In this document: piece after piece, positions 48,415-58,712 of the stretch | Layout: each line of letters starts with the position of its first letter | Numbering within the stretch: position 1 is the stretch's first letter | From: Rosa chinensis | Lineage: Eukaryota; Streptophyta; Magnoliopsida; Rosales; Rosaceae | Reading direction: 5' to 3' | Assembly (NCBI RefSeq): GCF_002994745.2 | Contig: NC_037090.1 | Location: forward strand, 8,553,501-8,617,500 | Length of the DNA stretch: 64,000 bases | Position numbers and translations under genes: made by a program | Notes under the pieces: model-generated | The model's input: the letters and a program-made list of their open reading frames with translations, nothing else | Told to the model about the DNA's origin: nothing | Databases searched by the model: none

Positions 48415-49375
48415 AGGTCAGGATCAATTGACACATTATTTGACATTTTAACACAATTTTTTACACTTCTTTAGAGCCATTTGATATAAAATCGTTTAAT
48501 GGTCATGATTCATTCTTGTAGATGACATGACATTTGAGTTTTTTTCCCACAAAAAGATAAAATAAAATAAGATTAAAATTTCTGTTTATAATAATAATAA
48601 AAAACTAAGATTAAAGAAGAATACGATCAAAATCTAAATGAGAACTCCATATAAGCTGAACAGTCAGAGAAGTTTTGAGGGTAGTCATGTACTTGAGCTG
48701 CTACTTGCTAGGGTCCCAACTAAGACTATTATTTGAGCAAGCACACAATTGATATATTTCTTTCGCTTGGGCTGAACGTGAATCAAACTTATCGATAAGG
48801 GTTTCGTAGATAGATAGAAGAAAATTGATGAAAATTTTGTTCTGTTATAAGAATTGACTCTAGGATAATGCAATTACATTTCTGAGAATTGATCCACCTT
48901 AATCGATCAGTACTACTTTCTTCTAATAACCTTGAAATAACGTTGATCACCAAAAGCATATGACGGATCACAAAACAGATATGCAGGATTTATGTATTTC
49001 ACCAAAAAAATTACTTTGATCAAATAAAGCATCCAATTCTTGATTGTAATAGGCATAAGAACTTGAGGTCCAGGTAAATAAAATTGTGATCCTCTTTTAT
49101 AAATGAATTAAAGGGCTCTTCTTTAGAATATGGAGTTCTTGTTTAGATTTTTATCATGTTTCTCTCTCATTCTTAGTTTTTTTTTTTTAAATTTTTTTTA
49201 AGAAAGTTTAATCTAATTTTACTTTATCTCTATTTTTTTTTTTTTGGTATAGGAAAAAAGTCAAATGTCATGTCATTTATGAGAATTAATCAGGACCATT
49301 AAACGCTTTTACATCTAAGGGCTCTAAAGAAGTGTAAAAAATTGTGTTAAATAATGTGTCCATTGATCTTGACCC
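48415..49375. repeat. Foldback element with about 240-bp inverted arms
   Basis: The arm 48415-48653 (aggtcaggatcaattgacac to gaactccatata) is the reverse complement of 49130-49375 (tatggagttct to cattgatcttgaccc) over its whole length with scattered changes and small indels. The roughly 476-bp loop between them has no supported gene. Transcription through it would give a long imperfect hairpin RNA. The hAT MITE sits at the outer end of the left arm. Confidence 0.8.
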
Positions 49376-51077
49376 TTTTATTTTATAGTTATTTTTTAAA
49401 CTAAGTGTACATACCAACAAATACTTGACTGTCACAAGGTTTGATACTAACACCGATTCCTCGCAGGACCACCTACATGCCATACCGCTGGTCGGGCCTG
49501 ACACCCAATTGGACAACCTTCACAATGATCGGCACCTGGGACAATACGGGTCTCTATTCTGCCCAGTGCGCCTAGTCAAGGTGCACACCAGAAGCATGTA
49601 TTAGCTTGCAGCCTGTGGACCTGCGTCCCATATCGAGGAGATGTGAAATTTCTTTCCCATGCTCGAGTACATAAGCTAAACTTAACCACATTCAGAAGGG
49701 TAATAACTTTTCTTTCTTTACTATTACTCTGTCAAATTAAAAATAGAACCTGACTTCGGCATTGGAGATGCATAAACCGTCTGGTACGGTTTATAAATCT
49801 GACGTTTTGCGTTCACTTTGACAGGGTCTTGGAGTTATCTTGGTACCCGCTAGGAGGTATAGCATTCTGCCTGACGTACCCAGAGAGGTCATCAGAAACA
49901 CTAAATTTTATCAAGATAGTTGGCTAGATATATAGTTATACACTTGATATATGTTAGACTCCACAGAGAAGCGGGCCCCTTTTCCGAAGAGCAATTATGA
50001 GCTACCCTAATTAATTAATTTCTTTTTGGCCAATGCAAATGGTTTTACTAAATCATAGTAATTTCACAATTTTACAATTCACATTTATTTATTTATTTAT
50101 TAAAATTCTTAAAATTTTAAGTTACTAAAAAATGAAACATAGAGCGTAAATTGTAAAATAAGGATCCTCATTCTTTTTCTCTCATTTTGAAATTTTTGTT
50201 TAGTTCATGATGACATGGTTAAAAAAATTTAAAATTGAAATTCCGAACGTGAGATTTGATTTGAAGTCTCAACAATCTAAGGCTGATTTGGTTAACTTTA
50301 GTGTTAAATGATGTAATGGTTGTTCGATCACTTACTTATACAATTGTTATTTCTTCGTTGAAACGGTATCATCATATGAGCATAATGATCGACATGCTAG
50401 TACGACGACGTATGTCCTTGTTCACTTTGTGACGGCCGGCTCGTGTATCCAATGGTTGATCTAAGAGTACTGCCACAACTCTACAAATCTGAAGGGATAA
50501 CGGTGAAGTTATACAAGCACCTGCTACAACTCTAATCTGTTTAACAGTAAGTTGTAGTTTTTAACTATTATTGAACCAGTTAAGGCAACCCTACTCTTTT
50601 GCTTAATTTTCTGGGCAAGCCTTTGAAAAATTAAGGACAAAATACTGTTTACTCCCTATACTTATAGGGTCTCGACGTTTCAATTTCACCTAAAAAGTCC
50701 CTGAACTTTCCAATTTCACCAAAAACGTCCATGCCGTCAATTTTCCGTTAAAAAGTCTGTTATCTTGCTGACGTGTCACTATTTTAACAGTAAAATGACT
50801 ATTTTACCCTTATAGACCCAAAAAAAAAACTCTCTTTTCTTTTTTAACTCTTTTTTCTCTATTTTTTTAATTTGTTCTTTTTTATTCCTACTTTTTTTTT
50901 TAACTCTTTTTTCTATTTTTTTTTAATTTGTTCTCTGTTTTTTTTTCCAGTACACACACACAAACTAATACAAGCAACTCCATTGGGAATGGATATGTCT
51001 TAATCTGAAGGTAGGGTCATTTAGGTAGTCGTACTGTTTGTTCACGTTAAGGCTCCAATTAATGGCTATATCTGAAT
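49376..51077. other. Intergenic region, no gene seen
   Basis: AT-rich. A stretch at about 50636-50830 (tttcaatttcacctaaaaag and neighbouring text) resembles the end of a dispersed transposon family, but I found no partner end. The GC-richer patch at 49435-49680 has no long ORF. No gene supported. Confidence 0.45.
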
Positions 51078-51268
51078 GAGAGAGACTTACGTATGGCACC
51101 CGCACCATGTGGCAGTGCAGCGGTCCAATCCTTGCCCAAGCAGGGAGGTATTTTAGGTATTTCACATTAAAAATCAGGGGCAGTTTCAGAAAAGAGGAAA
51201 AATTTATTTCTTCTGATTGGAGGGCCGCACCGCCACGTGGTGCGGGTGCCCCTACGCAAGAATTTCTC
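51078..51268. mobile_element. Mutator-type MITE, copy 1 (191 bp)
   Basis: Its ends are inverted repeats (gcacccgcaccatgtggc on the left; gcacccgcaccacgtggc as reverse complement of the right). It is about 80% similar to copy 2 at 51530. Flanks tatctgaat and catttgaat match at 7 of 9 positions. Confidence 0.75.
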
Positions 51269-51529
51269 CATTTGAATTGCATGTCCATAATCTTTTCCTC
51301 CTTCCTATTGGGGCACAAGCATCACCGTAAGCTTGTAACAGACTACAGTTACAGTGGATCAGATCCATACGTACATAAATACAAACATAAATAATTGATA
51401 TTTTTTCTCCTCGAAATAGAGATTTTATGCTATTGATTTATGCAAATCCTACATGGATCTAATGAGTACAAAGATGGGTCACTAACATGCATAATAATTG
51501 AGTGCATGCCATTAATAATTCACATGTAT

Positions 51530-51710
51530 GGAGAGAGACTTCCGTACGACACTCACATCACGTGGCAGTGCAACGACCTAATCATGGGGTATTTTGGATA
51601 TTTCACATTAAATATCAGGGATAATTTCAAAAGAGAGGAAAAAATTTATTTGCTCTGATTGGAGGGCCGCACCGCCACGTGGTGCGGCAGCCTCTATGCA
51701 AGAATTTCTC
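51530..51710. mobile_element. Mutator-type MITE, copy 2 (181 bp)
   Basis: Same family and orientation as copy 1, with a perfect 9-bp target duplication cacatgtat at 51521-51529 and 51711-51719. The 9-bp length points to a Mutator-like transposase acting in trans. No coding capacity. Confidence 0.85.
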
Positions 51711-52174
51711 CACATGTATAATCGCCTGCCTTCATTGCTGAGTTAATTTGTTATAGAAAAATGTCTATCTTGGCCCCCCTTCTTATATATGATCAAGTTC
51801 AATCCTTGGGTCAGTTATGATGAGCTGGTAGTTATTTCTTGTTTTGCTAATTTAGTAGCCGGGAGTCATCTCAAGCAAATGGATGTAAAGAGTCCGTGAA
51901 TAATTACTTTATTAGATATTAGACATAGTCCAGTCCAACAAAGAAAGTAGGTTGATTTAACATAGGCCTAATCCAACCACACTCTTTTAGAACTTGAAAG
52001 CTAGCTACAACCAAGTAGCTGATGAAAAAACGACAATACTAGATCACTAGCTAGGAGCAGTAATACTACTGAAGCACATCAGGCACTAAACCACCACGTT
52101 ATTCTCACGCCACACTAAGGTCCTGTAGAGGAAATAAAGTAGCTGGTGAGCTTCATCAGCAACCTAGCTAGCTC
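51711..52174. other. 3' flank of LTP gene, no gene seen
   Basis: No ORF of note; downstream flank and probable 3'UTR of the minus-strand LTP gene. Confidence 0.5.
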
Positions 52175-52649
52175 TCACTTGATGCTGCAACAAGACAATC
52201 GCAAAAATTAGTGCAGAAGACATTGTGCATATATTTAAAAATGTGTGATGTATAGTTGTTTTGAGTAACATGTAAAAAGATGCTCATAGATACCTTTTGC
52301 AGTCAGTAGAAGGGTTGATCTTGTAGGGAAGGTTGACACCACACTTGCCGGGAAGGCCAGCAGCAAGACCGGCGTTAGCTCCGGTGTACGGAATTCCGGC
52401 AACTGCTTGTTTCAAACAGTTGCACACGCTCTGGCGGTCAGGGGTGGTTTGAGCCATGCCGTAGAGGGTCTTGATCCCGCTACAGCAACCCACCGCGGGA
52501 GTCCCACCGTTTTGGACGTAGGCAACGCATGGCATCAGCTTATTCACCACCTGACCGCACGTAATGGCTGCTTTCGCATCACCAAACCACAGTGCAGCCA
52601 CGGATAGCACCACCAAGCAAATCACCTTCAGAACTCTAGAGAACGCCAT
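52175..52649 (-). CDS. Non-specific lipid transfer protein, type 1
   Basis: Exon 1 is 52294-52649 and a 10-bp exon 2 is 52175-52184. The 109-bp intron splits the codon after DCK, a position typical of LTP1 genes, and gives the C-terminus DCKSIK; without splicing the ORF would end KRYL. The product is 121 aa: a signal peptide (about 1-27, cleaved near DAKA-AI) and a 94-aa mature protein with the eight-Cys pattern C, C, CC, CxC, C, C (TCGQ, LMPC, GCC, VCNC, KCG, TDC) that forms four disulfides around a lipid tunnel. It is secreted to the cell wall; roles include cuticle lipid export and defence. Members of this family in some fruits are known allergens. A TATA box lies about 115 bp upstream. 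Confidence 0.95.
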
Positions 52650-52763
52650 CGATTCCCACGTTGTAGGTAATATGCTTCAAAATACTAGAACTTGCTCAAG
52701 TGTTTAGAGAATAGAAGCTAGCTAGTGAAGTGGTGAGTGGAATGGTTGAAGGGGAATGCTGGC

Positions 52764-52771
52764 TTATATAG
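52764..52771 (-). promoter_or_regulatory. Probable TATA box of the LTP gene
   Basis: The minus strand reads ctatataagc about 115 bp before the ATG, a normal distance for a plant gene with an 80-90 nt leader. The related LTP pseudogene keeps a TATA box at the same relative place. Confidence 0.6.
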
Positions 52772-52799
52772 AATAATTTACTCACTGTATTCATGGTGA

Positions 52800-53276
52800 T
52801 TGGTAAATCGGTAGTTGGCAGAATTGAAATCTCCAAAGGAGATTGGTTGAGCATGTTAAATGCTAGTAGTTCCAGTACTTGAATTCATAGACCAGACCAT
52901 TCCAGAAGCAAGAAACATTCATATATGGGAAAGGAAATTACTTCTACACTGTGTGTGCACGTAGCATAATTTACTCCTCGACTAAAAATCTGGGAACTAC
53001 TGAATTTTATCTAACCATATGTCCTCATTTGTGTAGTGACATATTAATATCATAATTGGTTTAGCTAGGGACGTTTATTAAATCGCAAAATGATTACACA
53101 AAAAAAGTGAGAACCAATTAAGAGGTCAGGCAGGTTGATAACTGTACCACACATGAATGTATGTCCAATTTTAGATATATTGCCATCACATTATTGCAAG
53201 TTTGCAATTTACCGTTTAGTATTTATGGGTAGGCCTGCGACACACATAGTGAATGGAGTTACCTACTTTAAATAAA
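52800..53276. other. Intergenic region, nothing recognised
   Basis: Upstream flank of the LTP gene followed by AT-rich sequence up to the MULE-like element. No gene seen. Confidence 0.5.
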
Positions 53277-53277
53277 A

Positions 53278-54722
53278 GGGTTTTGTCCATTTACATTATT
53301 TTTAGAGATTTTTTTCCCACTAACCCCATTAAGTTTTTTTAATTCTCTCTTACCCAAAACACTCTAAGGAGGTCTTCCCTAATACCCCATTAAGATTTTT
53401 TTTTTTTTTTTATTTTTTTTTTAATACCATTTTACCCTTACCCCTTTGTTACTTAGAGAGAAAGAGAGAGAAAATAGAAGGGAGAGAAACCATGGGAGAC
53501 TTCGCCGGAGTCCGGTCACCGGCAGCCGGAATCCGGTCACTGGCTGCGGGATTCTGGTCACAGGTCGCAGGATTCCGGTCACAGGCTGCCGCCCACAGGA
53601 ATTTACTGAAAATCTCACTGGAAAGTTTTTTTGCCCCCAATAGACGACTATCAGCCATGTATTGCCCCCCAATAGACGACCATCAGCCATGTATTGCCCC
53701 CCACTAGACGTCTATTACCCCCTAGTAGGACTTTCAGTTGCCAAAATGAGAACTAATATCCCTAAATTTGGACAAATAAAACTTTGATTACAGAAAAAAA
53801 AACAAGGAGATTACATAAATTCAAAACGTCTATTGCCCCCAATAGCCGTCTATTGCCCTCTAATAGAGGGGTAATAGACGTCAATTAGAGAGCAATAGAC
53901 ATTCAAAACTTTTTTTTCCTTTTTCCTTTCCTTCTGTCCTGTTGCTTAAAAAAAAAAACTAGAAATTGATTTGGGCACCCAGTCTTCTCCCTTCTTCGTC
54001 GGTTGTAGAACCTGGACCGGACCCTAAGTTCGCAACTGTGATTCTTTACAACCTATGAACAAATCGATGATCTTCTTGTTCAAAACGACGACGATTCGAT
54101 GCCGGAGCTTGAGTACCCTGACCTCAAACTGAAACGACATGTCGTGGATGCCCAAGGGACTTGAGGTCGTCCCAGATCATGACTTGTTGGTCGGGGAGGC
54201 CGGGTCGGGTCCACCTCCGACTATGGCGAAGATTTGGGTGGTGCCGAGCATATGGATTCGAAAGCATAAGTGGATTAAGAAGTGAATTAAGAAGAAGAAG
54301 AAGATTGCGAGGACCTGATCGGCGGTGGGAGAAGAAAACGAAGGCGGAGCAGGTTGGTCGTCGGAGCAGGAAACTTGCAGTAAGCGAGGCTGCGTCGGAG
54401 TCGGTGGTGAGAGAGATATGAGAGAGAGATCAAGGTGAGAGTGAGCGGAGGGATATCCGGCGAGATCGTCTTGGTCAGTCGGTGCCGGAAGTCGTTCGCC
54501 GTGGTGATTGAGTTGGGGAGAGAGAGAGAGAGAGAGAGATCGAGGTGACTCAGGTGAGAGAGAGCGCGTATGCAGATTGGGTCGATGGCACGATGTAAAT
54601 TCATTAATTAGCTTAGGGCGAAATTGTCATTTTGTTTTAAAATGGGCAAGTGAGAACAAAAATCTCTTGCTGGGGTAAGTGGGATAATTTTATCTCATTT
54701 TGGGGCTTTGAGTCAAGGACCC
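53278..54722. mobile_element. MULE-like non-autonomous element with long diverged TIRs
   Basis: The left end (gggttttgtcc, then cccactaaccccattaag at about 53318-53335) and the reverse complement of the right end (gggtccttgac, then cccacttaccccagcaag) align over about 80 bp. Flanking sequence is A-rich on both sides (taaataaaa and ttaaaaaaa), possibly a 9-bp duplication but low in information. Inside are GC-rich tandem repeats (53505-53600), repeated ccccaatagacg motifs (53636-53890) and a GA microsatellite (54514-54538). The ORFs on both strands follow the repeats. No transposase is recognised. Confidence 0.6.
53505..53600. repeat. GC-rich about 21-bp tandem repeat inside MULE-like element
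   Basis: Four to five degenerate copies of a unit like ccggtcacnggcngcnggatt. Because the unit is near 21 bp, several frames stay open on both strands and produce repeated Pro-Val-Thr-Gly peptides. Confidence 0.7.
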
Positions 54723-55249
54723 TTAAAAAAATTATTATCTATATTATATGTTAGAGAAGAGACTTTTTTAGTCAAATTGGGTGTGATATTACATATGAAT
54801 CTTTACATAATATATTAATTCAAAATTATATTTAATAATTAATTAAGTAATAATAAGGTAAATAACAAAATCAAAATTGAAAAAAAATAGGAAAAAAAAT
54901 CCACTTCTTTGTAGACAACTTCTCACTATGTGCATTTTTGAAAACTCTCCACTTTTTTTTTTTTTTAATATTATTATTATTCACACCAATCAGGTGTGTT
55001 TTTTCTAGTGTTTATTAGTCACACATTATTCCTAAGGTGGGCGAGAAAATGGAAAATTTAGTGGTAATTAACATTTATATGAGTTTTTTTGGTAAAACAA
55101 AAATTTCATAAACTTACGATAACTCTAATATGTAATGTTATTGTTTATTTATTGATTTATTTTTTAAACCGAGGGGATGTATCGGACCCATTGATCCCTT
55201 AATGACACTGCCATTGACTGCAATTGTTATGAGCAGATTAGGGTTATGG
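54723..55249. other. Intergenic region, nothing recognised
   Basis: AT-rich with a T run at about 54952-54966. No gene seen. Confidence 0.5.
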
Positions 55250-55614
55250 TAATTATTTTTTTCTTACTCATTTTGATTTCAATTTGATCTCATTTTTCTG
55301 ACGGATTCTATGCTAGTGCTCACCTATTTTCATTCCCCAAATCTCATACCTTGGCCTATTCGGGGACGTTTGCTAAATTGCTTACATCAAACTCGGCAAC
55401 TGAATGTTCATGTTTCACACATCTATAGAGAAGACAATGGAGTAGTAGACAAATTGACTAATTATGGTGCTTTGCATGAAACTTCAGTTTGGTGGCTTTC
55501 GCTTCCATCTTTGATCACTTTGATCTTAGTTTGGTTATGATATTTCTTTGCGTACTAGCTATAGATTCACCTAGTGGTCTTTTAGTTTGGTCAATTTGGG
55601 CTCTTACTTGGAGT

Positions 55615-56159
55615 CAGGGACGAAGCCAAGTGAAGGGTTAATTGGGATACTGCCCAACCTAAAATTCCCCCAGTCTTTTAGATAGTATAAGTGTGCTATT
55701 TAATTAAGGTTCTAACTTTAGGGTTTATGGCAAAGTGACAAGCTTTGGTTCAGTTGGCAAAGTGACAAGCTGTTTAACTCCTTCTAAAGTTCTGACATGG
55801 GCTCGAGTCCCCTAGGCTGTTCTTTGTTATTAACCCATATCTTTCTTCTACTTTTTTTTGCATCATTTTCTTTCTTTAGTTCCTTTTTTTTTTGTCTCTT
55901 TCCCCATTTTCTCCTCCCTTTGCTTTTCTATTAGTATTTCTTAAAAATTTCTTCTTTTAAATGCAAATGTTGTCTGTTTTTCATTGCTCTTTCCACATTT
56001 TATGCTCCCTTTTTTTCTTTAGTTACAACATTCTCCATTAATCTTTCTTCTAAAATTTAGTCTCAATATCTATTGAATTATTATCGACAAAGAAAAAAAT
56101 TTCTTGTAAGCAAGCCTTAAATTAACCCACCCTTGACTTGCAACCTGGCTATGTCCCTG
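55615..56159. mobile_element. hAT MITE, 545 bp, with perfect 8-bp duplication
   Basis: The ends are inverted repeats, cagggacgaagccaagtg on the left and cagggacatagccaggttg as reverse complement of the right, flanked by the perfect 8-bp duplication cttggagt (55607-55614 and 56160-56167). Removing the element and one copy restores continuous LINE 3'UTR. CAGGG termini and the 8-bp duplication are hAT hallmarks. Confidence 0.88.
55728..55850 (+). mobile_element. tRNA-like SINE head inside the hAT MITE
   Basis: An A-box-like stretch ttggttcagttggc (55745-55758) and a strong B box ggctcgagtcc (55800-55810) are spaced as in tRNA-derived SINEs. A 16-bp direct repeat ggcaaagtgacaagct (55729-55744 and 55756-55771) overlaps its start. 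The 3' end is not defined. Confidence 0.45.
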
Positions 56160-56373
56160 CTTGGAGTTCCAATTTGTATCATTTATTTTTATTGTCATTG
56201 TCACTCTGCTGTATTAGGAGCGGTATTAGCCTAGTTCCCCGCTTCTTAATGTTTGTTTGCTAAGTACTTTCCGTATTCATTTTTGTTTCAAGGAGTGGTT
56301 TTGGCCTAGTCCGTCCTCCTTTTTATCAATAAAATTTTGAATAAGGGCAAGGGGTTAGCCCTTATTTCACTTC

Positions 56374-56375
<2 letters not shown>

Positions 56376-56420
<45 letters not shown>
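56376..56420. repeat. AT microsatellite
   Basis: An uninterrupted AT dinucleotide run directly after the LINE 3' end. It may have grown from the element's A/T-rich tail. Confidence 0.9.
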
Positions 56421-56424
<4 letters not shown>

Positions 56425-57456
56425 CCTATTAGCAGTTTCATCCCTCCTATCTATATACTGCTCCTTGATTAGTTTTGTATAGATCTTTGTTGTTGTAATT
56501 TTGGGTATTTATTATTAGGAAAAAGATAATTTATGGATTTTTTAAGAGGCTTGCCGGTACAGACTAGTCCCTCCCAGGTATGAACAAAGAAAAAAATTTC
56601 TAAAAATTACATAGGTTGGAATTAATAAACCAATTGAGCCAAACCATCTTTAATTGGTCGGATTTTATTTTGTTTCAGTCTATTTCTTTTATGGTTGATG
56701 GACCAGAGATTGAGGCTGACTATTCCGAAAGAGAACATGTTTGAGCTATAATCTGAATCAGTGGCGGATCTAGGATTTGAAAATGGGGTAGGGCTACATA
56801 TTCAAGTGTTTTTTTTTGGCCCAAATTTTTTTTTTCCGGTACAACTATGTACAAATGTAAGAAGGATGTATTGACGTCGACGGATGGTGGGAGGTGAGAG
56901 TATTTAAAAGAGAACAAGCAGTGACTGATAGGCTATAGAAATGAGAGTGAAAAACGTGAGAGAATAAGAAAACGAGTGCTCAATTTCTAATGAGTAATGA
57001 AATGGACAAAGAGGAGACTGAAGACTGGTCCCTAATTATTTTCAAGTGGGCTTCAACATTAAGACGACAACATTTTGTTGATACTATATATAGAAAATGT
57101 TTTTTCTTCAAAACTTTCGGGCGGGCTTGAACCCTCCCCATCAACTATGTGGATCCGCCGGTGGAAATAAAACTAATAAACTATATATATTTATTAGAAC
57201 GGAAATTTTCTACATATGGAGGAGACATAAATCTTATTCAAATATTACACCGAATCGAATATGATAGCTAGGCTACTAGCAAGAAAGTTATCTAGACGTA
57301 CGTAGCAGTCACGTAATGAGAAATCCATTATAGTAACATGCACGTAATGAAACCATCGTGGATCAACTCTCCCTTCGTACACCATTTATTCCGCAAAAGA
57401 AATTGAGCATGCTATCGATATAATCACCCATTTATTCATAAACCTAGCTCCCACTT
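56421..57456. other. Intergenic region, no gene seen
   Basis: AT-rich. Two short phrases (ggatctaggatttgaaaatg at 56766 and ttgaaccctccccatcaact at 57127) look like ends of a dispersed repeat. No gene supported. Confidence 0.45.
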
Positions 57457-57913
57457 GATGCTGCAACAGAATCACAGAAGTAATAAGCAAAACTAACATG
57501 CATGAATGTACAATTTATATATGTAAGAGATTCATTTATCGTTTTTGAATTTTGATATACCTTTTTGCAGTCGGAGGAAGGGTTAATCTTCGACGGACTT
57601 AGCCTAGAATCCCGCAAATGCGGGGAAGCCCTGATGCACGTCTGGAAAAAGTACCGGTGAATGCGTCAGTTATCAATTTCTCCAAACACTTAGCAATGTC
57701 CTGGAGAGTGGCCAGATCTTTGTCGTAGATGGTCTTAATCCCGTTGCAGCATACCGCCATGGGAGTCCCACCTTCCTCGAGGTAGGGAATGCATGGCTTC
57801 AGATCATCGACTAATTTAGGGCATTGTAAGAATGCTTTTGCGCCACCCAAAAACAGAGCCGCCATGAACAACACCACTACGCAAACCACCTTAACTACTC
57901 CAGAGCTTGCCAT
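57457..57913 (-). pseudogene. Decayed lipid transfer protein gene
   Basis: From the ATG at 57913 the first 300 bases encode an LTP-like signal peptide (MASSGVVKVVCVVVLFMAAL) and domain (LKPCIPYLEEGGT, CCNGIKTIYD), clearly related to the LTP at 52.2-52.6 kb. Cys5 of the CxC pair is lost (AKC). After the seventh-Cys region (RICG) a net change of 5 nt relative to the intact gene brings in a stop at 57599-57601; the proper continuation (INPSSDCKK) is still readable in another frame. The intron donor and the tgttgcag acceptor with the tiny exon (catcaag, 57457 onward) remain, but its stop is mutated to tgg. If expressed, it would give a 104-aa protein lacking two Cys. I judge it a pseudogene. Confidence 0.8.
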
Positions 57914-58010
57914 TGGTATTGTGTGGTTAATGGTAGCAAGACCTGTTCAAGTAGTCGAAGTGTTTAGAGAGTAGTAGTAGTAGTGGTGACTAAGAGGCTT
58001 AGGGATGCTG

Positions 58011-58020
58011 TTTATATAAA
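58011..58020 (-). promoter_or_regulatory. Retained TATA box of the LTP pseudogene
   Basis: Minus-strand tttatataaa about 100 bp before the pseudogene ATG, equivalent to the TATA box of the intact LTP gene. Confidence 0.5.
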
Positions 58021-58499
58021 GTAGTTTGCTCTTAAACTCATGGGTGATTGGTTACGGGTAGTTAGCACTTACCAGGAATTCAAAACTTCGGCGCAAATCT
58101 TTTAAGGCCTTGTTAAATGCTAGTAGCTTGTACCTTAAGTCATAGATCAATCCGGCCATATATTTCAGTTTCTAAACATGCACGGCTTTGGGTGTACAGT
58201 AAGTCCTCATTTGGTTCGCAATTTTTTTTTTTTTTTTTCTTTCTCATAGAATGAGAAATTAAGATTCTCATGAACTTTATGTAACCATAAGAAGTTGTTA
58301 TGCAAATCATAATTAATACAATAAAATATAAAAATAATAAAATATGAGTAATAAATGGTCACTAATTTTGGTCACCTAAACCATTTCTTCACCTAAATTT
58401 TACCGATTAAAGGCAGGCCGGGTGGACTCTGACTGGCCAGTTAGTGTTGACAAAGTTGAGTGTCAAAGATTCACTGCTTCTGCGCTTGGTGTCCATGTC

Positions 58500-58671
58500 A
58501 TTTAGTTGTTGTGCAAGTTTTTTTTAGTCGGAGCCTCTTTGGTTCCTTCAGTCCGTCTATAGAGTTCCTGTGTGAAGTCTAGTTGCTATTTCTGTGTAAG
58601 AGATGTTGCCCAAAATCATTGTAACTAGTTCATTATTAATGAAGTTTCTTCTTGATAAAAAAAAAAAATTG
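58500..58671 (+). mobile_element. LINE 3'-end fragment
   Basis: Text of LINE 3'UTR type (agtttcttcttgat preceded by attaatga and followed by an A12 tail, 58658-58669). No ORF remains. Confidence 0.4.
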
Positions 58672-58712
58672 CTGAACCTCATGAACCCTATTCAATTCTA
58701 CAATATCCAAGG

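Larger units (their letters stand above)
55250..56345 (+). mobile_element. 3' part of a LINE, interrupted by a hAT MITE
   Basis: The ORF at 55310-55540 ends with NVHVSHIYREDNGVVDKLTN followed by YGALHETSVWW, the C-terminus of plant LINE RNase H. The LINE 3'UTR continues to 55614, is broken by the hAT MITE (55615-56159), and resumes at 56168, ending near 56337 with tatcaataaaattttgaata. Only the 3' end is present, a usual 5' truncation. Confidence 0.75.

Noticed and set aside
53421..53707. Pro-Val-Thr-Gly repeat ORFs
   Set aside because: Produced by a 21-bp GC-rich repeat inside a MULE-like element, open on both strands.
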